Assembly (NCBI GenBank): GCA_964407695.1
Contig: CAYOWQ010000006.1
Span: 62,001 to 126,000 of the forward strand
Direction of reading: 5' to 3'
DNA length: 64,000 nt
Origin: CAYOWQ01 sp964407695
Lineage (GTDB): Bacteria > Planctomycetota > Phycisphaerae > Phycisphaerales > SM1A02
This document shows, one piece after another, positions 44,930 through 52,580 of this stretch; the stretch's first letter is position 1, and every line of letters starts with the position of its first letter. The notes below the pieces were generated by a model. That model did no database searches and was not told where the DNA came from. It was given only the letters and a program-made list of their open reading frames with translations. The position numbers and the translations under genes were made by a program.

Positions 44930-45562
44930 TTATGAACGACGCCGCGATCGACGCCCGATTCCCACAACGCCCACAAGCACCAAGAGGCCGGCCGGCCCAG
45001 GCACCACGATATTCAGCACAAAGTCATCACCCGCCTGCGTGTCGATGACGGTGAATCCCTTGGCAAAGGTATCCGGCAAGGCCGAAATGACGACCTGCGA
45101 CGGTCCAGACCAGTCAGACGGCACCGTGAACAAGAGTGTTGCCAACACACCGGTTCCGAAGTACTGCACCGGCTGACCGAGCACGCCGGTGATATTGGAA
45201 AGCTCGATGTCGACCGCGTTGGGGTCGTAGCCCGGACCGGATAGCGTGTCGGGCCCAAGCGCCAGCGGAAACTGATTCCAGGCGGGCTTGCTGAAGTCAA
45301 AGAGACCGCCGGTCACATACGGTGAGGACCATTCGAATCCTTCAAGCACCAGTCCGCCGCTGCTGAACAGAAGCCCGAAAATGGATGAATTGTGCTGATC
45401 GGCAGCGTCACTTGTCAGAACAACATCCAGTGTAAAGCTTTGCCCCGCTGCCACGTCCAATGAAGGCTGTCCGCCGACCGATGGCGTCAGCATGTAGCCT
45501 GCGTGGCCACACACAGCCAGCATCAGCGACGCGACGCCACTCCCACAGTGTCTTCCTCGCAT
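44930..45562 (-). CDS. Secreted protein with PEP-CTERM-like sorting tail
   Basis: The protein has 210 residues. The N-terminus has a leader (GVASLMLAVCGHAGYMLTPS). The body is a cohesin-like or generic beta-sandwich: SLDVAAGQSFTLDVVLTSDA, SIFGLLFSSGGLVLEGFEWS, GTGVLATLLFTVPSDWSG. The C-terminus is tripartite: a PGPAG motif, a hydrophobic helix LLVLVGVVGIG and the basic end RRSRRRS. This matches the PEP-CTERM/exosortase sorting-signal layout, with PGPAG in place of PEP. A cohesin-like fold next to a dockerin-bearing giant protein would be attractive, but I could not prove it by eye. It lies 24 bp upstream of the giant gene on the same strand, so the two are probably one operon. Confidence 0.78.
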   Translation of the reverse strand: MRGRHCGSGVASLMLAVCGHAGYMLTPSVGGQPSLDVAAGQSFTLDVVLTSDAADQHNSSIFGLLFSSGGLVLEGFEWSSPYVTGGLFDFSKPAWNQFPLALGPDTLSGPGYDPNAVDIELSNITGVLGQPVQYFGTGVLATLLFTVPSDWSGPSQVVISALPDTFAKGFTVIDTQAGDDFVLNIVVPGPAGLLVLVGVVGIGRRSRRRS

Positions 45563-45616
45563 GGCTCACTCCTCATTCCGCATCCTGCGACGACCGAGGA
45601 CGGGTGTCAACCTTTG

Positions 45617-45719
45617 ATTCGGCTAATCCTGGGATTTTTTCGAATCGGCCCACCACCGAAAATTCGGCCAACAGGCCAGAGGTGTTTTCCTTATAAGAAG
45701 TTAGGGCCGATTCGGCCAA
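45617..45719. repeat. Three direct repeats ATTCGGC(C/T)AA upstream of the PEP-CTERM-like gene
   Basis: ATTCGGCTAA lies at 45617-45626, and ATTCGGCCAA at 45662-45671 and 45710-45719, spaced 45 and 48 bp apart. They lie in the 195-bp gap before the PEP-CTERM-like/giant-protein operon. On the minus strand a TATAAG element at about 45691-45696 could be a -10 box. The regular spacing suggests operator sites, although this is only a pattern and the gap holds no gene. Confidence 0.4.
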
Positions 45720-45757
45720 CGACCATCCGCACACGGAAGGTTGAGTTTCTCGCCGAA

Positions 45758-47278
45758 TCATTCGCCGTGATTCTGACCAAGGCCGGCAGGTCCCGGTCCC
45801 GAAGGTCGCGCCGCCGAGGCTGTACCGCCCGTGACACGCGATGGCACCAGCCGCAGCAGGGCGAGTCCGCCAATAAACACAGCGATCAACACCAGCCCGC
45901 GCCAGAACGCACGGTCAACGATTGCATTGGCTGGCTCACTCAGTTGAGAAACACGATCCTTCCAAGCGGAGGCGTTGGCCAGTTCATTTGTCAGTTCCAG
46001 CACGCGGGTCATCCGCTCGGCGGCGTGTCCCGCCTCCGTGGCGATGTTGCGCACATCCGCGAGGCTCAGGCCTGAGTCCCCGCCGGTGGTCTCGTGATCA
46101 AATCGCGAGGCCAAACGGTCAAGCGCGCTGATCGTTTCCGTCAGCTCACTCGCAAGTGTTCCGGATGCGTTGATGGTGTCGTGGAGATCCGCGAGCAGTC
46201 CGTGGAGGTCGCCCTGGCGTTTGGCGAGATCATCCAGCAGCGCTGTGCGCTCGCGATCAAGGCCGGTGAAGAAATGGTCCACGGCCGCCACTCTCTGCCT
46301 GTCGATTTCGCGCGAAGCCCGTTCAAGCGATTCGGTGACCACTTGTTGGATGGCCTCCTGTGCCTGAGAGATCGACTTCTGTCGCTCCGCGGCGACGCCC
46401 TCAAACAGATTGTGCTGCTGGCGATCAAGCTTGGCCTGAATGGAGCCGAGCTGGGTCCTCACCGAATCTGCAAGCTCCCGAAGCGCCCGGGCCAGTGAAG
46501 CGAGGTCGTCGCCTTCGGGCTGATCGAGCAAGCGGTATGCGGTGAGTTCAGCCTGTTCACCGAGGACATACGGATATCGGCCTGCGTACCACAACATCCG
46601 CTCTCCGAGCAGGCGGGCATCGTCAATCGCGCCGGTGGCCTCGGTGACTTGACGCAACAGTCCGGTCGCCTGGCGACGAAGAGAAAGAGAGCTGATCTGT
46701 CGCTCGTCGGCAAACTCATTGAAGCGCACCAGCGCGACAACCGTTCGATCGGGATGCTGAGTGATCCAGGCATCGACAAGCTGATGCAGCGTCTGAATCT
46801 GCTCGTCGGAGAGTAGCCCTCGCGCATCCTCCCAGAGCTCCAGTTCGGCCTGCCGCAGCCGCGCGAGAGCCGGCAGCCCGGCATCCCCAATTCCCGCTGG
46901 CATCCAATGGTGCTCGAATGACCAGGACTGAAGTGACGAGAGCACCAGGAGATCGAGCAGGTTCACGGGCGGATTGGGGCCGGCGCCGATGTCGATCGCC
47001 GACCCGACACCGTTGCGCAGGAAGGATTGCGAAAGCCATCGCGACTTGGTGCTCCTTCCTTCAACATGCGTCAGCAGATACATCGACTCGCCAAGAGCCG
47101 AGATGTAGTCATCCGCCATGCTCATCACGATGGCCTGCGTCCTGAGCCCGTCTTCAATTGGCGCCATCGCCGACTTCGTCGCTGACGACTTCGGTGGCGA
47201 TGCGCATGCGGCCACGAACACCGCGAGGACGCACAACAGCAACCAACGAAGGCGGGTCAGGTCGCAGAGTCGAGTCAT
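45758..47278 (-). CDS. Lipoprotein with coiled coil and C-terminal membrane helix
   Basis: The protein has 506 residues from the ATG at 47278 (MTRLCDLTRLRWLLLCVLAV). The leader ends in FVAACASPP, a good lipobox. An all-helical N-terminal half (WLSQSFLRNGVGSAIDIGAG, LLVLSSLQSWSFEHHWMPAG) is followed by a long coiled coil at ~250-400: SVRTQLGSIQAKLDRQQHNL, ERASREIDRQRVAAVDHFF and HDTINASGTLASELTETISA. One transmembrane helix (GLVLIAVFIGGLALLRLVP) lies near the C-terminus. The layout suggests an envelope-spanning scaffold or sensor, but I do not recognise the family. It is the last core gene before the tRNA fragment. Confidence 0.72.
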   Translation of the reverse strand: MTRLCDLTRLRWLLLCVLAVFVAACASPPKSSATKSAMAPIEDGLRTQAIVMSMADDYISALGESMYLLTHVEGRSTKSRWLSQSFLRNGVGSAIDIGAGPNPPVNLLDLLVLSSLQSWSFEHHWMPAGIGDAGLPALARLRQAELELWEDARGLLSDEQIQTLHQLVDAWITQHPDRTVVALVRFNEFADERQISSLSLRRQATGLLRQVTEATGAIDDARLLGERMLWYAGRYPYVLGEQAELTAYRLLDQPEGDDLASLARALRELADSVRTQLGSIQAKLDRQQHNLFEGVAAERQKSISQAQEAIQQVVTESLERASREIDRQRVAAVDHFFTGLDRERTALLDDLAKRQGDLHGLLADLHDTINASGTLASELTETISALDRLASRFDHETTGGDSGLSLADVRNIATEAGHAAERMTRVLELTNELANASAWKDRVSQLSEPANAIVDRAFWRGLVLIAVFIGGLALLRLVPSRVTGGTASAARPSGPGPAGLGQNHGE

Positions 47279-47420
47279 AGCGCGGAGCCTCCACGATCCG
47301 GGAGCGGCAAACATGGCTCAATTGAAGAATCATGGCAAGGCCCACCGCCCGTTCTTCGAATCGTCTTGCAGAGAGGCGACCCCCCAAGGCACCGTGATGC
47401 CTCTGGACTCGTCAACAAAG

Positions 47421-47462
47421 TGGAGCTGATCGGGCTCGAACCGACGACCTCTTCCATGCCAT
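47421..47462 (-). tRNA. 3' half of a tRNA-Ala(GGC) gene; probable attachment-site remnant
   Basis: Read on the minus strand, the 42 nt run from an anticodon loop ATGGCAT (anticodon GGC) through GGAAG, variable AGGTC, T-arm GTCGG-TTCGAGC-CCGAT and acceptor strand CAGCTCC to discriminator A. The T-stem pairs fully with one G-U. No D-arm, 5' acceptor strand (GGAGCTG or GGGGCTG expected) or matching 5' anticodon stem precedes it, so it is not a complete gene. tRNA 3' halves starting in the anticodon loop are typical att cores of tyrosine-integrase islands. No CCA is encoded. Confidence 0.75.
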
Positions 47463-47588
47463 TCCCGAAGGGCCGTTGGCCCAGGTGCGTAAACCACGAT
47501 ATACGAGGGGTTTACGGATTGCAACCCTTACGATCCTTGGCGCGGTTTTGGGCAGATTTCGGGGGTTTGCGCGGTGTACACCGCGCCG
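47461..47588. repeat. Imperfect direct repeat A flanking hipBA
   Basis: This is about 125 bp, beginning ATTCCCGAAGGGCCGTTGGC directly at the tRNA fragment and ending GGTTTGCGCGGTGTACACCG. The shared blocks TTGGCCCA(A/G)GTGCGTAA, GCGCGGTTTTG and CGCGGTGTACA recur in the same order and orientation at 49769-49892. The stretch 47589-47772 between this repeat and hipA shows no gene. Confidence 0.65.
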
Positions 47589-47772
47589 AAAGGTGTGGAA
47601 AGCAGTGGACGATCGACCGCGCCGGCTCGCCGATGACCTCGACCGATCGGGCCTGCTGTTGGCCCACCGTCATCCATTCCGAGCTGGCGACCTGGTGCCT
47701 CACACCCATCCCGAGTCTCCGCGCCTGAACCCGCTTCGGCCGCGGCGTTTCATCCAGGGGAATCGTGCCCGC

Positions 47773-49089
47773 CTACGCCTTGGCGGGAACGAGATCGAGC
47801 CGGTGAACGTCGGCGATCATCTCAACTTGCTTGGGAACGACCCCGACGGCGTCGGCGAACTCCCTCCAACGCGAGACCGCCTTCGTGACCTCGCGTGCAA
47901 TGGCTTCAGCGCGTCCGCGCTTCATCGACGCGGTCTCTGCAACCGCCTTCAGGTCTTCGAGCGTGAAGCCCTCCCGCTTCCCGGCCAGGCTCATCTGATG
48001 ACTCGCGGTCCATGTGCCGGACGGGTTGTAAGCGTACATGACGTCGAAGGCCGGTGAGAGCGACCACCTCCCGCTCTTGTCCATGAGGAAGGCGATGTTC
48101 TTGACGTGGTCGTCCTGGTTGCGGGCGATCACGTTGAACACCATACGCCGGAATTGCTCTTCAATTGCGTCCATCGGCAAGCCCAATCTGCGGATGACAG
48201 TCAGGGCCTGCTCGTAAGAGTGAGCGACCGGGTTGTTGAAATCGAAGTGCGCCAGCGCGCCCAGCGACTGCATGTGGAGCTTCTCGCCGTCATCAAGCCG
48301 ATCGAACCGCTTGGTCATGAAATGGCGTCGTCCGTTCTCCTCGAAGAGTCGGCACTCGGACATCCGGATGCCCGCGGCCTTCGCCATCTGCGAGTAGGCG
48401 TACTCGATTGCACCGAACCCCTGCGGGTCCGCGAGGTCTCGGTCCTTGTTGTTGGTGACGCCGTCAAACTTCATCAGCCAGTACTCGAACCCGCTCGGGG
48501 CCTTGACCTGCCCTGAGCGAACCTCATTGGTCATGGGATTCCAGGCAATGACGGCCTTGGCGCGGGCACCGCCCGCGGATGCGCCGACGCGGAGAATCTC
48601 GCGAAGGGCATGCTCCTTATGCGGGTCGGCGAATGACGCCTGCAGGTTCTCTCGATTGCTAAGCACCTCAGAGGCGAGCATCACCAGCGAATCCACGTTC
48701 AGGACAGTCGATGAGCGGCTCTGGGGTCCCCGGGCGGGCTTGAACTCGAGCGCCCCGATCCCGCGCGTGCCGGTGTAGCACAGCCGCTCAACGGCGTCGA
48801 TATCTAGGGGCAGACGCCCCTGCGAGGCGAGCCACGCATCAAGCACGGCATTTCCGAACTTGTCGGGCAGCGCATCGGCGAGCATCCCCGGAAGCCCGTG
48901 AAACGACCCTTTGGGCAGGTCGGGAAAGCTGTAGATCTGTGGCGAGACCGGCATCATGAGCGGCGCTACCTCGATCCCGCTTCGCCGAAAGGCGGCGGTG
49001 TATTCGAAGGTCGCGATCTCCCCAGGCCCATTGACGGACACCGCGCCGATCGAACTTCCCCACAAGCGGACTTCGGCAACCGTGCTCAC
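47773..49089 (-). CDS. hipA: HipA-family serine/threonine kinase toxin
   Basis: The protein has 438 residues, the usual HipA size. The N-terminal subdomain carries FSFPDLPKG-type sequence (IYSFPDLPKGSFHGLPGMLA, DALPDKFGNAVLDAWL), typical of HipA. The kinase core has the nucleotide loop VGASAGGARAKAVIAW, the catalytic segment VIARNQDDHVKNIAFLMD (NxDDHxKN type) and the metal-binding SLSPAFDVMYAYNP. HipA kinases phosphorylate glutamyl-tRNA synthetase or related targets, arrest translation and cause persistence or abortive infection. The target here is unknown. The start overlaps the stop of the hipB-like gene by 4 bp, forming a standard toxin-antitoxin operon with the antitoxin first. Low similarity to core genes is expected for island cargo. 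Confidence 0.92.
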   Translation of the reverse strand: MSTVAEVRLWGSSIGAVSVNGPGEIATFEYTAAFRRSGIEVAPLMMPVSPQIYSFPDLPKGSFHGLPGMLADALPDKFGNAVLDAWLASQGRLPLDIDAVERLCYTGTRGIGALEFKPARGPQSRSSTVLNVDSLVMLASEVLSNRENLQASFADPHKEHALREILRVGASAGGARAKAVIAWNPMTNEVRSGQVKAPSGFEYWLMKFDGVTNNKDRDLADPQGFGAIEYAYSQMAKAAGIRMSECRLFEENGRRHFMTKRFDRLDDGEKLHMQSLGALAHFDFNNPVAHSYEQALTVIRRLGLPMDAIEEQFRRMVFNVIARNQDDHVKNIAFLMDKSGRWSLSPAFDVMYAYNPSGTWTASHQMSLAGKREGFTLEDLKAVAETASMKRGRAEAIAREVTKAVSRWREFADAVGVVPKQVEMIADVHRLDLVPAKA

Positions 49090-49457
49090 GCCTTACCTCC
49101 GGCCTTTGACGAATCGTCTCCCCAGGTCCACTTGGTTGGCGGCCGGATCTCTTTCACCCCGGGCGACGCGCGACGGCGTTCTTTGGCTCGCGAGCGCAAC
49201 TGCGAAAGTGGGCTTGGGAGCGGCGGCGGAACGAACGCGTCGAGATTGCCGAGCAGGCCCAGCGCGCGGACCACGCGGATGAGGTTGGTCACCTGGCTCG
49301 ACTCGCCACTCTCCAAGCGGATCAGGGTGCGCTTGGAGACGCCCGCCTCACGGGCGAGTTGCGCCTGGGTGAGGTTCCGCTGGAGCCGGTATTGCGAGAG
49401 GCGATCCCCGAGATTCGCCAGAACCGCCGCGTCCGTCATTTCATTGGTCTTTGCCAT
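49086..49457 (-). CDS. hipB: HipB-type HTH antitoxin
   Basis: The protein has 123 residues from the ATG at 49457 (MAKTNEMTDAAVLANLGDRL); a start six codons upstream is also possible. An XRE-type helix-turn-helix is clear: LSQYRLQRNLTQAQLAREAG, then VSKRTLIRLESGESSQVTNL and IRVVRALGLLGNLDAF. The C-terminal ~45 residues are basic and Pro-rich (SQLRSRAKERRRASPGVKEI) and probably reach the toxin. HipB proteins bind their own promoter and neutralise HipA. The gene overlaps hipA and is preceded by a candidate operator. Confidence 0.9.
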   Translation of the reverse strand: MAKTNEMTDAAVLANLGDRLSQYRLQRNLTQAQLAREAGVSKRTLIRLESGESSQVTNLIRVVRALGLLGNLDAFVPPPLPSPLSQLRSRAKERRRASPGVKEIRPPTKWTWGDDSSKAGGKA

Positions 49458-49489
49458 AAGTGCCTCTTCTGGCAACTATATCGTCAAAT

Positions 49490-49505
49490 TGTCCGTAAAG
49501 AGACA
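49490..49505. promoter_or_regulatory. Candidate HipB operator TGTC-N8-GACA
   Basis: TGTC at 49490-49493 and GACA at 49502-49505 form an inverted repeat with an 8-bp spacer, the same half-site spacing as the Escherichia coli hip operators (TATCC-N8-GGATA). On the minus strand a TATAGT element at 49475-49480 could be a -10 box overlapping this region, which lies 33-48 bp before the hipB ATG. Only four bases per arm match, so chance is not excluded. Confidence 0.4.
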
Positions 49506-49768
49506 GTTTTGGCACTTTATTCCGGAGAACGTACGATTACCCTATCGTCGTACGAACCATGGCCGCTGAATACACCTGTCGCGGTATCCCAACTGTTTTT
49601 GGCACCCGCTAGACGTGCCGCATTCGCTTGGTGTGCCGCGGCATGAGTTCTGCGATCTTTTCTACCGCATCCGCGGGAGTAGATACCGCGTGCACCTGAT
49701 CATCCTCCACATCGTCCTGACGGACTCTCCCATCAATGCGGCTAGGACCCAGTTTCTTGCTCCAACCA

Positions 49769-49892
49769 ATTCCGAAGAAGGTTGGCCCAAGTGCGTAACC
49801 AACAACGTAGAATTGATTACAGATCAAAGACGTTGTGATCCCGCGCGGTTTTGAGCAAGTTTGATGGGTTTTCGCGGTGTACATCGGGCGGA
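49769..49892. repeat. Imperfect direct repeat B flanking hipBA
   Basis: This copy begins ATTCCGAAGAAGGTTGGCCC and ends TTTTCGCGGTGTACATCGGG. It aligns over its full length with repeat A at 47461-47588, in the same orientation, with scattered substitutions and small gaps. Unlike A, it is not joined to a tRNA fragment. A 91-codon frame on the minus strand (49609-49884) crosses this repeat; its similarity to repeat A is in non-coding-looking sequence, so I do not call it a gene. The rest of the gap 49506-49768 shows nothing else. Confidence 0.65.
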
Positions 49893-49893
49893 T

Positions 49894-50853
49894 TCACCGT
49901 TTCGGACTCGTCGTCTTGCGTCGCGATCGTCGGCGCTTCACAATGTTTCCGTCATCGTCGCGGACCTCGTCTAGGTTCAACTTCTGCTCCGCCAACAGCC
50001 AAGTGTTGAAGCTGTCGAGGTTGATACGGAGGCGGTGCCCCGTCTGGCGGTTCGTGGTGAACGCGCCACGTTGGACAGCCTCCGTGATCATTCGTCGGGC
50101 GTTGGTCATCGACAGGCCGTCCGTGACTTCGCGGAGTTTGATCGCCGCCTCCTTGTGCCGAATCCACGCTGGCCGGTCCATGCCAGGGTGCGGGATCGAT
50201 TCCAGAGCCAGGAGCGGCGAGAGGTCGAGGGAAAAGAGAGTGTTCGTTGAGCCGGGCTTGCAGTGCTCAATCAGAACCGCATGGGCCGGTTTCATCGTCG
50301 GCCAGATGCTCAGATCGGGAGAACCACTGAGGGTCAGCACCATCGGGTGGTCTGCCGCTTTCAGCCGCTTCGCATCAGCGAAAATCTTCGCGGCATCCGG
50401 CCATTGGAGGCCACGCGCCACAAAAACCTCGACGGTGCGTGCCGCATCGCCGAGAAAGCCAACCGAGACGAGGCGATCTCGTACATCCTCGACGACATCG
50501 CCCGTAGCCGCGATCGCGCTCTTGATCACGCCTGCAAGGCCCGCGAGTGAGAACTCCCATTGATCGAACGCCTCCGGCTTCAGCACCACCAAGCCACAGC
50601 CGAGACCGCACTGGTGAAGGCAGACCATCGCCTCCGAATCATCGGGGTGCTGCACGAAGTCGCGCTCAATCAGGCACTTGTGTTCACACCCGTGGTACTC
50701 AATCTCTTCGGGCAGCGCCAACGGTCGCAGGATGGCTGCTGTTTCAAGGTTCTTCAGGACATTGGCGGGCCACAATTCGACATCGTGGCGATGGAGAATC
50801 TCAGCTCCAGAAACCTCAGCGCGTTGCAGGAGGGTCTTGAGCACGTCAATCAT
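49894..50853 (-). CDS. Unknown protein with Cys/His-rich centre and C-terminal HTH-like region
   Basis: The protein has 319 residues. I do not recognise it. Visible features are YHGCEHKCLIERDF and later MVCLHQCGLGCGLVVL (about residues 54-90), a possible zinc-binding cluster. A middle segment with alternating strands and helices includes VEVFVARGLQWPDAAKIFAD. The C-terminal ~90 residues look like a winged-helix or excisionase-like DNA-binding region (LREVTDGLSMTNARRMITEA, RLRINLDSFNTWLLAEQ), and the end is very basic (KRRRSRRKTTSPKR). The start overlaps the stop of the next gene upstream by 8 bp. It is the last gene of the leftward cluster that includes the cyclodipeptide synthase. Confidence 0.7.
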   Translation of the reverse strand: MIDVLKTLLQRAEVSGAEILHRHDVELWPANVLKNLETAAILRPLALPEEIEYHGCEHKCLIERDFVQHPDDSEAMVCLHQCGLGCGLVVLKPEAFDQWEFSLAGLAGVIKSAIAATGDVVEDVRDRLVSVGFLGDAARTVEVFVARGLQWPDAAKIFADAKRLKAADHPMVLTLSGSPDLSIWPTMKPAHAVLIEHCKPGSTNTLFSLDLSPLLALESIPHPGMDRPAWIRHKEAAIKLREVTDGLSMTNARRMITEAVQRGAFTTNRQTGHRLRINLDSFNTWLLAEQKLNLDEVRDDDGNIVKRRRSRRKTTSPKR

Positions 50854-52024
50854 GCGCGATCCCCCACGTCTTCAGGTATCGCTTGGCCACAAGATCCTTG
50901 GCGTGGTCCTTGAGATTGCAGCCGTTCGGCAGGGTGACCTCGAATGTCAGGCTCTTGCCACGAGATCGACCCTCGCCTTTGAACTTCATGCTGATGCGAG
51001 CCTGCGACACGTTGAGGCCCGTGAGCGGGATACGCGTGGTGTTGACCACGTCATCAAGCACGTCGTAGATCATCAGGGGGCTGTCTTGCTTTCGCGGTCG
51101 CGCGGAGATGGTGACGCGGCGATTACCGTGCCCCGGCAGATCGAACCGAAGCATCCGCAGTTCAATCCGCTCAATGTTGTCCGCCGCGCCAGTGCGAAAC
51201 TCGAACGTTCTGCTTTTCAAGATATTCAGCGTGAATGGCGGACGCTCGGTCGCCAGCGGGAGATTCGGCAGTTGCAAAATCGTGGAGCAAAACGCGGTTG
51301 CCAGTTCTTCCTTCTGCGCCTTGTTGCCCGGCGCAGCCATTTCAAGAAGCCCCGACTCAGGCCGGTAGACGAAGATGATCTCAAGGGCGCTGCGCCGGGC
51401 CTGACGCCCAAACGTGTCTTTCTCGTCGAATCCAGGATCAGTCTTGGGCAGGTCTTCTGGGTAGGCGAAGTAGCAGAAGCGAAGTGGATCACGACGTTCG
51501 CAATGATCGACATGGCATCGCTTGCCTCGACCTTGCGGCTTAAGGACTTTCTTGATCTCTGCTTTCAGCTTGTCGATCGCGTCGTCGTCGTCTGCCGGGT
51601 CGAGCTTCGGGCCGACAGACCTTCTCCACCACTTGCTGTCGGTGAATCGATCCATCTCAATCTGACTGGCGAGCGTATCGAGACGCTCGCGGTCTTCGAG
51701 CAGTGCCAGAAACGCACGCTCCAACCCGTTCTTCATCTCGTCCAATCTGGAAGCCCAAGGCAGACGCCAGAACACGGCTTCGTCACGGATCAGGTTCGAT
51801 CCAGGGTCCGACGCCATTTCTGTGACCAGCGAGAAGTCCGATTCAATCCGCCTGCGCTGTGCAACCTTGAGATTCTCGATGGCCTCGATCGTCAGGTTCG
51901 GGTCGATCGCTCCGCGCTCGTTCAATCGCACGCATTCAGAAAGCTTCAACTGGTCGAAGTATCGCTGAATCAGCCCGCGGCCAATGGCTCGGAAGAAATC
52001 TTGGGGCTTGTACTGTTGGCCCAT
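50846..52024 (-). CDS. Unknown 392-residue protein
   Basis: The start at 52024 (MGQQYKPQDFFRAIGRGLIQ) is supported by GGAGG 10 nt upstream; the open frame continues to 52243 but overlaps the GNAT gene. The first ~150 residues are helical and charged (LKVAQRRRIESDFSLVTEMA, LERAFLALLEDRERLDTLAS). The rest mixes strands and loops, including KRCHVDHCERRDPLRFCYFA, which could bind metal, and a strand-rich tail (RRVTISARPRKQDSPLMIYD, ISMKFKGEGRSRGKSLTFEV). The sequence FCYFAYPEDLPKTDPGFDEK is the most conserved-looking stretch. No family is recognised. The strict 8-bp overlap with the 319-aa gene suggests the two products act together. Confidence 0.7.
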   Translation of the reverse strand: MGQQYKPQDFFRAIGRGLIQRYFDQLKLSECVRLNERGAIDPNLTIEAIENLKVAQRRRIESDFSLVTEMASDPGSNLIRDEAVFWRLPWASRLDEMKNGLERAFLALLEDRERLDTLASQIEMDRFTDSKWWRRSVGPKLDPADDDDAIDKLKAEIKKVLKPQGRGKRCHVDHCERRDPLRFCYFAYPEDLPKTDPGFDEKDTFGRQARRSALEIIFVYRPESGLLEMAAPGNKAQKEELATAFCSTILQLPNLPLATERPPFTLNILKSRTFEFRTGAADNIERIELRMLRFDLPGHGNRRVTISARPRKQDSPLMIYDVLDDVVNTTRIPLTGLNVSQARISMKFKGEGRSRGKSLTFEVTLPNGCNLKDHAKDLVAKRYLKTWGIAHD

Positions 52025-52103
52025 TGCGCAGGAACCTCCGTGTTCGTCAAAAGGGTAGCAGGAACCTGGGGCGGGTCGAACCTGCCGTGGCTGGCTCGGT
52101 CGA

Positions 52104-52580
52104 TCATTCGTGTTTGGAACCAATGTGCTTGACAAGCACAAGCGCATCGTTGGCGGACCCCCAGTAAGCGTCCAGCCTGCACGCGACGTGGAAGCCCAGC
52201 TTCGCAAAGAACTCGATGGTGCCCTTGAAAGCCATCCCATCAAACTGTGAGTTGGGGATCGCGGCTTCGGGGTCGCTCGTCTTGAGCGAGACGATTCGCT
52301 GGCTTGTTGCCGCCGCCAACACAGCCTCTACCAGCCTCGTGCCGATTTTCTGGCGCGTACAGTCAGGAGCAATGCCCATCCAAAGCATCTCAATCTCGAA
52401 GGCGTGGGCTGTCCAGATGATGAAGCCACGCACCCCGCTCTCATCCTCCCACACAAACGATTGACAATCCGTGATATCCGCGTCGATGTAGGGGTACGAC
52501 GCAGGAACAAAGTGTGAAGGCCATGCCTTGACAATTCGTTGCATCGCGGGTCGATCTTGTTTGTTTCCGGTGCGGATCAT
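52104..52580 (-). CDS. GNAT-family N-acetyltransferase
   Basis: The protein has 158 residues. The GNAT fold is suggested by an N-terminal MIRTGNKQDRPAMQRIVKAW helix pair. Strands around SFVWEDESGVRGFIIWTAHA follow, then the acetyl-CoA loop MGIAPDCTRQKIGTRLVEAV (motif A; the usual Q/RxxGxG/A reads RQKIGT). The C-terminal AFKGTIEFFAKLGFHVACRL is motif B. The acceptor is unknown. The start overlaps the stop of the cyclodipeptide synthase gene by 4 bp, so the enzyme is likely to modify the dipeptide or a related small molecule, or to provide self-protection. That role is inference. Confidence 0.85.
   Translation of the reverse strand: MIRTGNKQDRPAMQRIVKAWPSHFVPASYPYIDADITDCQSFVWEDESGVRGFIIWTAHAFEIEMLWMGIAPDCTRQKIGTRLVEAVLAAATSQRIVSLKTSDPEAAIPNSQFDGMAFKGTIEFFAKLGFHVACRLDAYWGSANDALVLVKHIGSKHE

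Noticed and set aside
47330..47524. A small frame on the minus strand across the tRNA fragment
   Set aside because: It is the translation of the tRNA-Ala fragment and repeat A, not a protein gene.
49609..49884. A 91-codon minus-strand frame between hipB and the 319-aa gene
   Set aside because: Its first half is the translation of direct repeat B, which has a non-coding counterpart containing an in-frame stop at repeat A. No Shine-Dalgarno or family match is seen. The last 45 codons look protein-like and could be a gene remnant, but I cannot support it.
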